Below the pieces are notes generated by a model. That model made no database searches and was not told the origin of the DNA. It worked only from the letters and a program-made list of their open reading frames with translations. Source: Caldanaerobius fijiensis DSM 17918 (lineage in GTDB: Bacteria; Bacillota; Thermoanaerobacteria; Thermoanaerobacterales; Caldanaerobiaceae). Taken from it: a DNA stretch of 42,322 bases. The stretch lies in NCBI RefSeq assembly GCF_900129075.1, contig NZ_FQVH01000020.1, positions 1 through 42,322 of the forward strand, read 5' to 3'. Shown here piece after piece: positions 33,345 to 42,322 of this stretch (position 1 is its first letter; each line of letters opens with the position of its first letter). A program made the translations under genes and the position numbers.

Positions 33345-34124
33345 ATGGATAGGTTAGATAGGCTTATTGTCTTTGACATAGTAGGCCCCATGGCTCATTT
33401 TAGAAAGTACTACACCAATTCCTCCTCTCTGTCCTATGCGTTCCCGCCTCGAACGGTGATAATAGGCATGATCGCAGGTATACTGGGGTATCCAAGGGAT
33501 AGCTATTATGAGCGATTTTCTTCAAGAAGATGTCATGTGGGGATAAGCATTGTAACCCCAGTGAGAAGCATATATAAGACGGTAAATTATTTAAGTGTGA
33601 AGTCGAGGAATGATGTCAATGGCATTAATGGGCATACACAGGTTCCTCTGGAGATACTGTTACCTGAAGATCTTTCCGCGAATAATTTATGTTACAGGAT
33701 ATATTTCTGGCATTCTGAAGACGAAATAATGGACGAGTTAGAAAGAAGATTAAATGAGAAAAGATTCGTATATCCATTATATATGGGTCTGACGGAATTC
33801 ATAGCTTATGTTTCAAAGGTATTTACGCTGAACGGCAGCGATATGGAGATAAGGTGCTCCGATAATTATACTGATATAGTAACGGTGTGCAATTTGGACA
33901 CGATAGAGGAGGGTGGGCTTTCCTTTAAGACCGACGGAAGTCCTATGCAATATATAAAGGAAATTGCGCCTTTAGGTTTTAGCGAAGGTCGTCAGTCTGT
34001 GGTACCTGCTTATTTCGTCTATGAGAAGAACCAGAGACATTTGAAAGTACGATTAAGAGGACCTTACCTGACCGTAAATTTAGGTGGAGTAACAGAGAAT
34101 ATAACCTTTATGGAGGCGGAATGA
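33345..34124 (+). CDS. cas5: Type I-B Cascade subunit Cas5
   Basis: A 259-residue Cas5 of the I-B (Cas5h) subtype, which caps the 5' handle of the crRNA. The N-terminus DIVGPMAHFRKYYTNSSSLS followed by YAFPPRTVIIGMIAGILG is diagnostic. Its end overlaps cas3 by four bases. It follows cas7 by 20 bases. Confidence 0.94.
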   Translation: MDRLDRLIVFDIVGPMAHFRKYYTNSSSLSYAFPPRTVIIGMIAGILGYPRDSYYERFSSRRCHVGISIVTPVRSIYKTVNYLSVKSRNDVNGINGHTQVPLEILLPEDLSANNLCYRIYFWHSEDEIMDELERRLNEKRFVYPLYMGLTEFIAYVSKVFTLNGSDMEIRCSDNYTDIVTVCNLDTIEEGGLSFKTDGSPMQYIKEIAPLGFSEGRQSVVPAYFVYEKNQRHLKVRLRGPYLTVNLGGVTENITFMEAE

Positions 34125-36550
34125 TGGAATACTATTCTCATATTCAGACAGAGGATGGAGAAATAATATTTAAGAGATTTTTGAAAGATCATCTTAAGGA
34201 TGTGGCCGATGTTTTGGTGGAGGGTGTTGAATCTCTTTATAAAGACAAAGTCATTCAAGATATAGGTTATATAATAGGTATAGGTCATGATTTTGGTAAG
34301 TATACCACGTACTTTCAAAACTACTTGCTCACGGGCGAAACTTCATCCAACCTTCACAGGCATGGATTCATTTCAGCTGTGTTTACTGCGTATCTGGTAG
34401 AAAAAGCGGTAGAAGGATTAAGAGGCGGATACTATAAGTATCTGCCTCTGATATCATACTTTTGCGTATTGCATCATCATGGCGATTTATATTCATTTAA
34501 TGCCGATGTGATAAAAAAATCGGATTTAGATGACCCGGATTTTAAGTGTGTCGGTGAGAGGATGAGAGATAAGCTCCTCATAATGAAAGAACAGCTTAAG
34601 GATATTGTAAAGAATAAGGAGGCTATTGAAGTTGAATACGCGGAGATTTTTAAAAATGTACAATTGCAGGAATTTTGTTACAGTTGGATTGACGTGTTAA
34701 AAGAGATAGATAAGGAACGATATTTTTTATTTAAAAAAGAGGATGATGCAACCAAGTCTTTTCTGTACGAATTGCTACTATTTTACTATTCTTCTCTTAT
34801 AGATGGGGATAAAAGAAATGCTGCCCGTGTATCTGTCATTGAGAGGAAATATATACCAGCTGATCTGGTGGATTCTTATAGAAAGAAAAAGTTTGACACT
34901 ATTGCAACAGATGGCATGAACGGCATGAGAAATGAGATTTATGATAAGGTAACTGACAAGATAATGCATGTCTCTCTGGATAATCATTTATTTACACTCA
35001 CTGCTCCAACCGGTATGGGCAAAACTCTTACGTCTTTGTCCGCGGCTTTGAAGCTCAGGGAACGGGTGAAAAAGGAAAAGGGAATAATGCCCAGGGTAAT
35101 ATACTCATTGCCTTTTACAAGCATTATCGACCAGAATTTCAACGTCATTGAAGATGTGTTGTCACAGCTTGAGGATTTTGAAAGTAATAGGAGTCAATAC
35201 CTTATAAAGCATCATCACCTGGCTGAAACCGTCTATAAATTGGGAGATGAAGAAAAGCCAGTGGACGAATCTTTACTTTTAGTAGAAAGTTGGGAATCAG
35301 AAATTATAGTTACGACATTTGTCCAGCTTATTCACACGTTGTTTGGGTATAAAAACAGGTTTTTAAAGAAGTTTCACAACATAGCAGGCTCCATAATACT
35401 TCTTGATGAAGTGCAAAACATCCCTATTGAATACTGGCCAGCAGTAAATGAGGTGTTAAACAGGATTTCTACGCACTTGGGTTGTTATATAATACTCCTT
35501 ACGGCTACAAAACCGCTGATCTTTCGAGAAGGAGAAGCGATTGAACTGCTGGATGATAACAGAAAATATTTTGAAGCTCTGGATAGGGTTAAATTAATAC
35601 ACGATTTGCGACCTCTAACCCTGGAAGGGTTTGCTGATGAATTTCTGAAAATCTACGATGGCCAAAAATCGTACTTAATTGTCTTAAACACCATAAGATC
35701 ATCGCTTGAATTTTATGGTTTGATCAAGGAAAGATTGAACGGTGAGAATCGGGATTTTTATTATTTGTCTACAAATATAATTCCAAAAGAGCGAAAGAGA
35801 CGTGTCGATGAAATAAGGAATGCGTTAAGAACAGGTAAAAAAATCGTTGTTGTTTCAACACAGGTAGTTGAGGCAGGAGTAGATATAGACCTGGACGTCG
35901 TGCTCAGAGATTTGGGACCTATTGATTCCATAATACAGGTTGCAGGAAGATGTAACAGGAGCAATTTACGAGGTAGGGGAGAGGTTTATGTATTCAATTT
36001 ACAGGATAAGAGAAGTTATTCATCGATGATTTATGGGGTATTGAGTACCACCATATCTAAAGAGATTTTAAAAGAGGAGACAGACGAAAGCCGTTTTTAC
36101 GACATGATTAACGAATATTTTTATAAGGTTAGAGACAAAAAGGATTTGAGCCAATCAGATAATCTGATTGACGCGATGCGCAATTTTTGTTTTGACGATA
36201 ATGAAAACGTAGAATGTAATAAGTTATCCAATTTTCAACTTATAAAAGAGAATATGAATTACGTTGACGTGTTTGTGGAAACAGACGAGGATTCAGTAAA
36301 AATATGGGAGGAATATGAAGAGGGAATTTTACACGAAAGGGATTTTGTAAAGCGGCAGCAGAATTACTTAAAGATGCGTAAGAATTTTAGGGACCACATT
36401 ATATCGGTTCCCTTGAAGCTTGCCAGGGATCTCATCAGGCCTACAAAAACTTCTTCTATATTGTTAATACCACTGGAAAATAAAGAATTTTACTATGATG
36501 ATGAGACAGGTTTTAAAAGAGATATTGATGATGAAGTGCTTATTTTCTAA
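34121..36550 (+). CDS. cas3: CRISPR helicase-nuclease Cas3 with HD domain
   Basis: An 809-residue fusion of an N-terminal HD nuclease and a superfamily 2 helicase, which unwinds and degrades target DNA after Cascade binds. HD-domain ligands are His56-Asp57 in GIGHDFGK and His118-120. Helicase motifs are Walker A TAPTGMGKT (Lys301), motif II DEVQ (Asp429), TATKP and the motif VI region QVAGRCNR. All appear intact, so interference should be functional. ATG 34121 or 34124 may start, behind GGAGGCGGA, with coupling to cas5. Confidence 0.95.
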   Translation: MMEYYSHIQTEDGEIIFKRFLKDHLKDVADVLVEGVESLYKDKVIQDIGYIIGIGHDFGKYTTYFQNYLLTGETSSNLHRHGFISAVFTAYLVEKAVEGLRGGYYKYLPLISYFCVLHHHGDLYSFNADVIKKSDLDDPDFKCVGERMRDKLLIMKEQLKDIVKNKEAIEVEYAEIFKNVQLQEFCYSWIDVLKEIDKERYFLFKKEDDATKSFLYELLLFYYSSLIDGDKRNAARVSVIERKYIPADLVDSYRKKKFDTIATDGMNGMRNEIYDKVTDKIMHVSLDNHLFTLTAPTGMGKTLTSLSAALKLRERVKKEKGIMPRVIYSLPFTSIIDQNFNVIEDVLSQLEDFESNRSQYLIKHHHLAETVYKLGDEEKPVDESLLLVESWESEIIVTTFVQLIHTLFGYKNRFLKKFHNIAGSIILLDEVQNIPIEYWPAVNEVLNRISTHLGCYIILLTATKPLIFREGEAIELLDDNRKYFEALDRVKLIHDLRPLTLEGFADEFLKIYDGQKSYLIVLNTIRSSLEFYGLIKERLNGENRDFYYLSTNIIPKERKRRVDEIRNALRTGKKIVVVSTQVVEAGVDIDLDVVLRDLGPIDSIIQVAGRCNRSNLRGRGEVYVFNLQDKRSYSSMIYGVLSTTISKEILKEETDESRFYDMINEYFYKVRDKKDLSQSDNLIDAMRNFCFDDNENVECNKLSNFQLIKENMNYVDVFVETDEDSVKIWEEYEEGILHERDFVKRQQNYLKMRKNFRDHIISVPLKLARDLIRPTKTSSILLIPLENKEFYYDDETGFKRDIDDEVLIF

Positions 36551-36643
36551 ATGTAAAATATATAAAGTGAGATATGCTGGCTATTGAAATTATATAAACG
36601 AAAGGAGTGTAAGAGAACAGATTATATTTGTTCTCATTTAGCT

Positions 36644-37153
36644 ATGGCAGAGCTCGAAGAAAAGCCAATAAATGGTACGCTCATCTGGTATTATTATGTT
36701 TGCAAGAGGCAGGTTTGGTTAATAGCACATAATATTGCGGCTGATCAAGATAACGAGTTTCTGGATATAGGTCGATTTATACACGAACATTCTTACAATA
36801 GAGATAGGAAAGAAATAAGCGTCGGCAATATTAAACTGGATATTATACAGCGAGATATGGGGCAATTAGTAGTAGGAGAAGTTAAAAAAAGTAGCAAATA
36901 CCTTTTAAGTGCAAAAATGCAGCTTTTATTTTACCTGTCTGTCTTAAAAGAACAGGGGATTGACGTAAAAGGCGAACTGTTATTTCCGGAGGAAAAAAGG
37001 AGGCAGGAGGTCGTGCTGGACGAAGATTCTTTAAGGGAATTGAAAGTAGCAGAAGAAGATATAATGAGGATCATTTATCTGGATAAACCTCCAATAGCTG
37101 AAAAAATTCCTTTTTGTAAAAACTGTGCCTATTTAGAATTCTGCTGGGCATAA
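36644..37153 (+). CDS. cas4: CRISPR adaptation exonuclease Cas4
   Basis: A 169-residue RecB-type nuclease with an iron-sulfur cluster, which trims prespacers and selects PAM-containing ones with Cas1-Cas2. The four cluster cysteines are Cys20 (YYVCKRQ), Cys158, Cys161 and Cys167 (CKNCAYLEFC). The nuclease core includes LDIGRFIHE, IKLDII and VGEVKKS. ATG 36644 gives the usual Cas4 length and N-terminus but has no clear ribosome site; TTG 36584 would add 20 residues and an AAGGAG at 36602 lies between them, so the start is uncertain. cas1 follows 17 bases later. Confidence 0.92.
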   Translation: MAELEEKPINGTLIWYYYVCKRQVWLIAHNIAADQDNEFLDIGRFIHEHSYNRDRKEISVGNIKLDIIQRDMGQLVVGEVKKSSKYLLSAKMQLLFYLSVLKEQGIDVKGELLFPEEKRRQEVVLDEDSLRELKVAEEDIMRIIYLDKPPIAEKIPFCKNCAYLEFCWA

Positions 37154-37170
37154 AAGGAAAGGTGTAAAAT

Positions 37171-38163
37171 ATGAAGAAGAGCGTTTATATTTTTAATGAT
37201 GGTGAATTTAAGAGAAAAGACAATACGATTTATTTTGAATCGGAGAACGGAGCTAAGTTTTTGCCTGCTGAAAATATTAATGATATATATGTATACAGTG
37301 AAGTTAACTTTAATAAAAAATTTATAGAGTTTATATCACAAAAAGAAATTCTCATTCATTTTTTTAATTACTTTGGATATTATACAGGCACATTTTATCC
37401 GCGAGAACATTATAATTCAGGGTATATGATATTAAAACAGGCGGAACATTATTTAGATGAAGAGAAAAGGCTGGTATTAGCAAGAAGTTTTGTAAATGGG
37501 GCAGCAAAAAATATGCAACAGGTATTAAAATATTATCAAAACAGAGGCAGAAATCTGGAGGAAAGATATAACTCCATTGAAGATTTGAAAAGCAAAATCG
37601 ATGGATGTACTAGTGTAAACGAATTGATGGGGATAGAAGGTAACATGAGGGATCATTATTATAAAACATTTAATGATATTGTAAAAAGTGAAAGTTTTAA
37701 AATGAAAGACAGGACAAAAAGGCCACCAAGGGATCCTATAAACACGTTGATAAGTTTTGGAAACTCTTTGATGTATACAGTTGTATTAAGTGAAATATAC
37801 AAGACATATTTAGATCCGCGCATTGGGTATCTTCATTCTACCAATTTCAGGAGATTTACATTGAATCTAGATGTATCAGAAATATTTAAACCAATTATTG
37901 TTGATAGGCTAATATTTTCCCTTATTGATAAAGGTATGATAACAGAAGACGATTTTTCTAGTACGATGGAGGGCCTTTTGTTAAGTGAAAGCGCTAAGAA
38001 GAAATTTGTGACCGGATTTGATGAAAAAATGAAAACTACTATAAAACATCGAGAAACAAACAAAGAGGTTTCGTACAGGATGTTGATAAGGATGGAATTA
38101 TATAAAATAGAAAAGCATTTGATGGGCGAAAAAGAATATACACCATTTATTGCGAGATGGTAA
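37171..38163 (+). CDS. cas1: CRISPR integrase Cas1
   Basis: A 330-residue Cas1 of the I-B type. The metal-binding catalytic residues are Glu156 (MGIEGNMR), His222 (GYLHSTN) and Glu237 (LDVSEIFKP). An N-terminal beta domain carries IYFESENG and ENINDIYVY. It should integrate spacers with Cas2. Unusually, an intrinsic terminator follows and cas2 is found only 3.7 kb further on, behind unrelated genes. Confidence 0.96.
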   Translation: MKKSVYIFNDGEFKRKDNTIYFESENGAKFLPAENINDIYVYSEVNFNKKFIEFISQKEILIHFFNYFGYYTGTFYPREHYNSGYMILKQAEHYLDEEKRLVLARSFVNGAAKNMQQVLKYYQNRGRNLEERYNSIEDLKSKIDGCTSVNELMGIEGNMRDHYYKTFNDIVKSESFKMKDRTKRPPRDPINTLISFGNSLMYTVVLSEIYKTYLDPRIGYLHSTNFRRFTLNLDVSEIFKPIIVDRLIFSLIDKGMITEDDFSSTMEGLLLSESAKKKFVTGFDEKMKTTIKHRETNKEVSYRMLIRMELYKIEKHLMGEKEYTPFIARW

Positions 38164-38168
38164 TGATT

Positions 38169-38198
38169 AAAGAGGTTGGATTACAACCTCTTTATTTG
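38169..38198 (+). terminator. Intrinsic terminator after cas1
   Basis: AAAGAGGTTG (38169-38178) pairs perfectly with CAACCTCTTT (38184-38193) around a five-base loop, followed by a T-rich run. It should end the cas6-cas1 transcript before cas2. Confidence 0.88.
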
Positions 38199-38289
38199 TG
38201 CGTGCGGTATGTGCACGATCTACGCGGTTAAAGCTACGAATGTCAATGCAAAATTGATATGTTTTCTTTCATCTGCTTTTTAATTGTTA

Positions 38290-38329
38290 TTGACAGAAAT
38301 CATTATAGATATTATAATGTATATATACA
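38290..38329 (+). promoter_or_regulatory. Strong sigma-A promoter and operator of the GntR-ABC cassette
   Basis: Consensus TTGACA (38290-38295), 17 bases, consensus TATAAT (38313-38318). The palindrome TGTATATATACA (38318-38329) overlaps the start site and fits autorepression by the YtrA-like regulator that follows. Confidence 0.85.
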
Positions 38330-38397
38330 ACATATACAGTTATAATGAATTGTGATTTAACCGAGTGCTAAATTTATATATTGTAAGAAGGTGAGAT

Positions 38398-38781
38398 ATG
38401 TTTATAACTATTTCCAATACAAGTCCTAGGCCGCTTTATGAGCAAATATATACTGAAATAAAAGAGCTTATAGTAAGTGGAAGGTTAAAACCAGGCGATG
38501 GGCTACCTTCAATAAGAGAGCTGGCAAAAGAACTGACTGTGAGTGTCATTACGACAAAAAAAGCATATGAATTGTTGGAACAAGAAGGATTAATTACAAC
38601 CAGGCAGGGATTAGGTTCGTTTGTGGCACAGAGGGATTATGCGACAATTAAACATAAGATAAAGGAGGAGTTTCGAAACAAGATGATAAATTTACTCGAT
38701 GAGGCCGAGCGTATGGGTTTGACCAGGGACGAAATAAAACTGATTATTAATGAGATCTTAAGTAAGGAGGAACTGCGGTGA
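38398..38781 (+). CDS. YtrA-subfamily GntR transcriptional regulator
   Basis: A 127-residue short GntR protein. Residues to about 75 form the winged helix-turn-helix (RLKPGDGLPSIRELAKELTV, then GLITTRQGLGSFV); the rest is a helical dimerisation tail instead of a ligand domain, which defines the YtrA subfamily. Such proteins usually repress the ABC transporter operon they start. It overlaps the ATPase gene by four bases (GTGA). Confidence 0.88.
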   Translation: MFITISNTSPRPLYEQIYTEIKELIVSGRLKPGDGLPSIRELAKELTVSVITTKKAYELLEQEGLITTRQGLGSFVAQRDYATIKHKIKEEFRNKMINLLDEAERMGLTRDEIKLIINEILSKEELR

Positions 38782-39671
38782 ACTATTTGTTGGAAGTAAA
38801 CAATTTATGCAAGAACTACCGCGAATTTCGTTTAAAGAATGTATCGTTTAAGCTCCCTGCTGGCTATATAATGGGATTTATTGGACCCAATGGTGCTGGC
38901 AAGAGTACGACGATAAAATCTATCATGGGTTATATTAACATTGATGGGGGAGAGATCAAGGTATTGGGAGAAACCGTATCGAGAAGTGATGCGGATTATA
39001 AGCAAAAAATAGGTTACGTAGGTGAAGAGCAGTATTTCATTGAAAACATGACAGTGGGTTGGACATTAAACTTTGTTTCTAAGTTTTATACAACATGGGA
39101 TGATAAACTGTCTATGCATTTGCTCAAAAAGTATAATATAAGTCCGTCCAAAAAGATCAGGGAGCTTTCAAAGGGAATGAGGGTGAAGTTGTCGTTGATG
39201 ATTGCACTGGCGCATCGTCCACAGCTTTTGATACTGGATGAACCTACATCGGGATTAGATCCCCTTGTGAGAAAAGAGATTCTTGATGAATTTATGGAAT
39301 TTGTTCAGGATGAAAACCATGGTGTATTTTTCTCTTCTCATATCACCGAAGATATATCCAGAATTGCAGATTATGTGACATATATAAATAATGGAGAAAT
39401 AATATTGTCTGATGAAAAAGATAGGCTGCTATCAAGATGGAAAAAGGTTAAGGTAGATATAAAGTATGCGGATGAAGAGGTAAAGGAAAATCTCAGGATG
39501 TATGCACAAAATGCTTTTTATTACACGGGCATCACATGGGATGTGGAGCGATTTAAAACGATAATGAAGAAAAAATATCCTGGTGCAAAAATAGAAATTG
39601 ACAATATAAGTTTGGATGATGTGTTAATGTCTTTGGTGGAGGTTGATAAACATGCTAGCGTTAGTATATAA
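38778..39671 (+). CDS. ABC transporter ATP-binding protein
   Basis: A 297-residue ATPase with Walker A GPNGAGKSTT, signature LSKGMRVKLSL and Walker B LLILDEPTSGLDP, and the C-terminal extension of export-type ATPases. GTG start overlaps the regulator's stop. With the YtrA-like repressor and the permease it forms a typical inducible cassette; relatives respond to cell-envelope antibiotics in bacilli, but no substrate can be read from this sequence. Confidence 0.92.
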   Translation: MNYLLEVNNLCKNYREFRLKNVSFKLPAGYIMGFIGPNGAGKSTTIKSIMGYINIDGGEIKVLGETVSRSDADYKQKIGYVGEEQYFIENMTVGWTLNFVSKFYTTWDDKLSMHLLKKYNISPSKKIRELSKGMRVKLSLMIALAHRPQLLILDEPTSGLDPLVRKEILDEFMEFVQDENHGVFFSSHITEDISRIADYVTYINNGEIILSDEKDRLLSRWKKVKVDIKYADEEVKENLRMYAQNAFYYTGITWDVERFKTIMKKKYPGAKIEIDNISLDDVLMSLVEVDKHASVSI

Positions 39672-40320
39672 GGATCTGGTGCAGAACAAGAGAATGTTTA
39701 CTTATTTTCCGCTGTTGGTAATATTTTATATGATTATATTTCATAAGATTACTTATTCAGCTGGATTATTGTTTATGGTTGCCTTCGTCGCTATTGTCTT
39801 TTTAATACAGAGCTTTTATATGGACGAGAAAGATAATGTGTATAGATTTTTCAAAACTCTCCCTATTAGTGATGAGTTGGTCATCAAAAGTAAATTTGTA
39901 TCAATTTTTGTGCAAATAGTTTTAGCAATTGCTATTAGCGTAGCTATATTGTTTCTTTCAGTAAAGCTTAATGTTTTTAGCGCAAATCTGAGTTTATATA
40001 AAATATGGCAAACTATATTGATAGCTATGGGAGCAGGACTGATGTATATGGGTATATTTCAGGTGTTGTATTATAAATACGGATATATGGTTTCCATGAG
40101 GATAATGAGTTTTGCACCACTAATAATCGGTTTTGGCTTTTCGTTTTTGGGGACTCAGTTAAAGGATGCCGGCATTATAAGCAGGTTCTTTAGAATAGGG
40201 GAATATTTTAAGAATTTCTCTTTTACCACTATTGTTTTTACAATATTAACACTGGGTCTAATTACCTATGTGATATGCATGTACGTGTCGATTAACATAT
40301 TTAAAAAGAAAGATATTTAA
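39652..40320 (+). CDS. ABC-2 type membrane permease
   Basis: A 222-residue permease with about six helices and few polar residues, with MDEKDNVYRFFKTLPISDEL after the second helix, a typical ABC-2 cytoplasmic segment. The start ATG 39652 lies nine bases after GGTGGAGG and 20 bases inside the ATPase gene. It should form the channel of the cassette's transporter. Confidence 0.87.
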   Translation: MLALVYKDLVQNKRMFTYFPLLVIFYMIIFHKITYSAGLLFMVAFVAIVFLIQSFYMDEKDNVYRFFKTLPISDELVIKSKFVSIFVQIVLAIAISVAILFLSVKLNVFSANLSLYKIWQTILIAMGAGLMYMGIFQVLYYKYGYMVSMRIMSFAPLIIGFGFSFLGTQLKDAGIISRFFRIGEYFKNFSFTTIVFTILTLGLITYVICMYVSINIFKKKDI

Positions 40321-40378
40321 ATAAACTAACACGTGGAAAACTTATACAAATAATGCCTTTGAAAGGTGGTGTTTATGC

Positions 40379-40549
40379 ATGTACAGAGCCGGGAATTTAA
40401 TTATGATTGTAGGTGCGCTTATACTGGCAATCAGCGGGTTGAGTGCAATTGGTAATTTTGTTGCTCCCAATAATCCATTAATGTCTATATTAAGAGTAAT
40501 TGCTACGGTGTTTGTCATTGGTGGGTCAATTATGAGGAGGAAAAAATAA
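40379..40549 (+). CDS. Small membrane protein, 56 aa
   Basis: A 56-residue frame with a good GAAAGGTGGTG ribosome site. It encodes two hydrophobic segments (LIMIVGALILAISGLSAIGN and RVIATVFVIGGSIM) around a short polar loop and ends in RRKK. It lies 58 bases after the permease and is probably part of that cassette. No family is recognised; a helper subunit or small toxin-like membrane peptide are both possible. Confidence 0.6.
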   Translation: MYRAGNLIMIVGALILAISGLSAIGNFVAPNNPLMSILRVIATVFVIGGSIMRRKK

Positions 40550-40570
40550 ATTTCTTAAATTGCAATATTA

Positions 40571-41440
<870 letters not shown>

Positions 41441-41450
<10 letters not shown>

Positions 41451-41683
41451 AACCATAAAATATAATGAAAAAGTATCTGCAAAGCATAGGGAAGACCTAT
41501 CACGGCAGTAGTGAGGTTGGATACCACAGTTAAATAAATACCAGTGATAGCAAAATGAGATTTATTTTTTGGCTTAACGTTGCTGGTTTTAAGATTTACC
41601 TCAAGTTCTATACTGTTAAGAATATGAATGTCAGGTATAATATTTATTATCTTAATTACGAATAAAAGGTAAGGGTCTGTGTT
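41441..41683 (-). pseudogene. Truncated membrane-protein gene fragment
   Basis: A minus-strand frame of 80 codons without a start reads as a protein C-terminus or interior, with DPYLLFVIKIINIIPDIHIL and a long hydrophobic stretch YLTVVSNLTTAVIGLPYALQ. It ends in a TAA that lies in the inverted repeat of the IS30 element, so insertion probably truncated it. The parent family is unknown and no continuation was found on the other side of the element. Confidence 0.4.
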
Positions 41684-41797
41684 TCAATATTTTAACTATT
41701 TGTGTATATAAAGGGGTAGAATTTTGCTGGCAAACTAGAATCCTTTGATTTCAGTAAAGAGAAGTTCGGATTAGAGGGTATTTATTTATTATTATGA

Positions 41798-41820
41798 TTA
41801 TAGTATTATATTTACTATAA
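41798..41820 (+). promoter_or_regulatory. Inverted repeat in front of cas2
   Basis: TTATAGTA (41798-41805) and TACTATAA (41813-41820) are perfect arms seven bases apart, 26 bases before cas2. The AT-rich loop could hold a -10 box, so this may be the separate cas2 promoter with an operator. No consensus -35 is seen. Confidence 0.4.
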
Positions 41821-41846
41821 ACGATTTAATAGAAGAGGAACATGTG

Positions 41847-42110
41847 ATGTTTGTGATTCTTGTTTATGATGTAGGAGAAAAAAGAGTAGCAAAGGTCCTT
41901 AAAACATGTCGTAAATATCTAAATTGGGTGCAAAATTCTGTCTTAGAAGGTGAAATATCGCTTGCCAATTATAAGAAGCTTAAAATGGAGTTATCACAAA
42001 TAATTGATAAAGACGAGGACTCTGTAATATTTTATATACTTCGAACTACAAAATATTCAGAACGAGAAACACTAGGGATAAAAAAAGGCGGAGATGACAT
42101 CATCATTTAA
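41847..42110 (+). CDS. cas2: CRISPR adaptation protein Cas2
   Basis: An 87-residue Cas2 with the ferredoxin fold. MFVILVYDVGEKRVAKVLKT carries the conserved Asp8; VLEGEISLANYKKL and DEDSVIFYIL follow in order. ATG 41847 is seven bases after AGAGGA; GTG 41844 is possible. It lies directly before the leader and array, but is cut off from cas1 by a terminator and foreign genes. The sequence shows no damage, so it is likely still used. Confidence 0.95.
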   Translation: MFVILVYDVGEKRVAKVLKTCRKYLNWVQNSVLEGEISLANYKKLKMELSQIIDKDEDSVIFYILRTTKYSERETLGIKKGGDDIII

Positions 42111-42112
42111 CG

Positions 42113-42158
42113 TGTCGTCGACCCTCGGTAAGGAAAAAATAGCGGGGGTTCGACGACA
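42113..42158 (+). terminator. Hairpin between cas2 and the CRISPR leader
   Basis: TGTCGTCGA (42113-42121) pairs perfectly with TCGACGACA (42150-42158), and CCC with GGG extends it. T-rich sequence follows. It looks like a terminator for cas2; hairpins at this place may also mark the start of the leader. Confidence 0.7.
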
Positions 42159-42290
42159 TTTGTTTTTTGTGTAAAAATCCTTGATTTGACGGTTAAAATA
42201 TAGTATATTAATTAACAGAAATGAGAAATGAAAAGCTTGATTATCATTATCATAGAAAACAAAAAGTGTCTATAGAAGCATGATGAACGA
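42159..42290 (+). promoter_or_regulatory. CRISPR leader
   Basis: About 130 AT-rich bases lead into the first repeat. TTGACG (42186-42191) with TAATTA (42209-42214) at 17 bases is a candidate promoter for the array transcript. New spacers should be inserted at the leader-repeat junction near 42290. Confidence 0.65.
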
Positions 42291-42320
42291 GTTTAGAGTC
42301 TACCTATGAGGGATTGAAAC
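42291..42320 (+). CRISPR. First repeat of a type I-B CRISPR array (array continues beyond window)
   Basis: A 30-base unit beginning GTTTAGAG, with CTACCTAT in the middle and ending GGGATTGAAAC, closely resembles the known 30-base repeats of Thermoanaerobacter-like type I-B arrays, which end in ATTGAAAC. Only one copy is visible because the window stops two bases later, so array length and spacers are unknown. The call depends on resemblance and on its place after cas2 and a leader. Confidence 0.85.
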
Positions 42321-42322
42321 CC

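Overview
The window reads as chromosomal DNA of a low-GC, anaerobic, spore-forming Firmicute, most likely a thermophilic clostridium of the Thermoanaerobacterales type. That placement is inference. It rests on strong AGGAGG-like ribosome binding sites with frequent GTG and TTG starts, spore genes (cwlD, two small coat-type genes, a YtaF-like gene), rubrerythrin, the short HisG plus HisZ pair, and a clostridial type I-B cas operon. No rRNA or tRNA gene was seen.

Layout. 1-321: the 3' end of an unresolved gene, a strongly folded region and palindromic operator-like sites. 322-5630: sugar-related genes (Gfo/Idh/MocA oxidoreductase, sugar-phosphate isomerase-like TIM barrel, GntR/UTRA repressor, SIS-domain isomerase) with a leftward azlC-azlD pair between them. 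5673-9734: a four-gene ABC export-type operon (ATPase, permease, GldG-like subunit, DUF4340 protein). 9737-12567: leftward YtaF-like gene and a radical SAM/DUF4130 pair. 12795-18384: a secreted protein, sfsA, nitroreductase, macro-domain protein, a GH123/DUF4091-like enzyme and rubrerythrin. 18528-26110: a compact histidine operon hisZGDCBHAF-IE with its own sigma-A promoter; only histidinol-phosphatase is missing. 26112-27345: leftward cwlD and two coat-type genes. 27464-29332: two small unknown genes flanking a TnpB element whose protein looks internally shortened.

29448-42322 is a type I-B CRISPR-Cas locus: cas6, cas8b, cas7, cas5, cas3, cas4, cas1, then a 3.7-kb interruption, then cas2, a leader and the first repeat of an array that runs off the window. 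Cas8b, Cas7, Cas5 and Cas6 should form the crRNA-guided Cascade complex, Cas3 should degrade targets, and Cas4-Cas1-Cas2 should acquire spacers.

Two things stand out in the CRISPR locus. First, the 175 bases between cas6 and cas8b, in an operon otherwise packed with short or overlapping junctions, contain a promoter-like -10 box with an adjoining palindrome and a multi-hairpin RNA-like element. The position matches that of the CreTA RNA toxin-antitoxin of haloarchaeal type I-B operons, so a CRISPR-linked regulatory RNA or addiction module is a reasonable hypothesis, although unproven. Second, an intrinsic terminator follows cas1, and a separately promoted GntR-ABC transporter cassette, a 56-aa membrane protein, a decayed IS30 element and a membrane-protein fragment separate cas1 from cas2.
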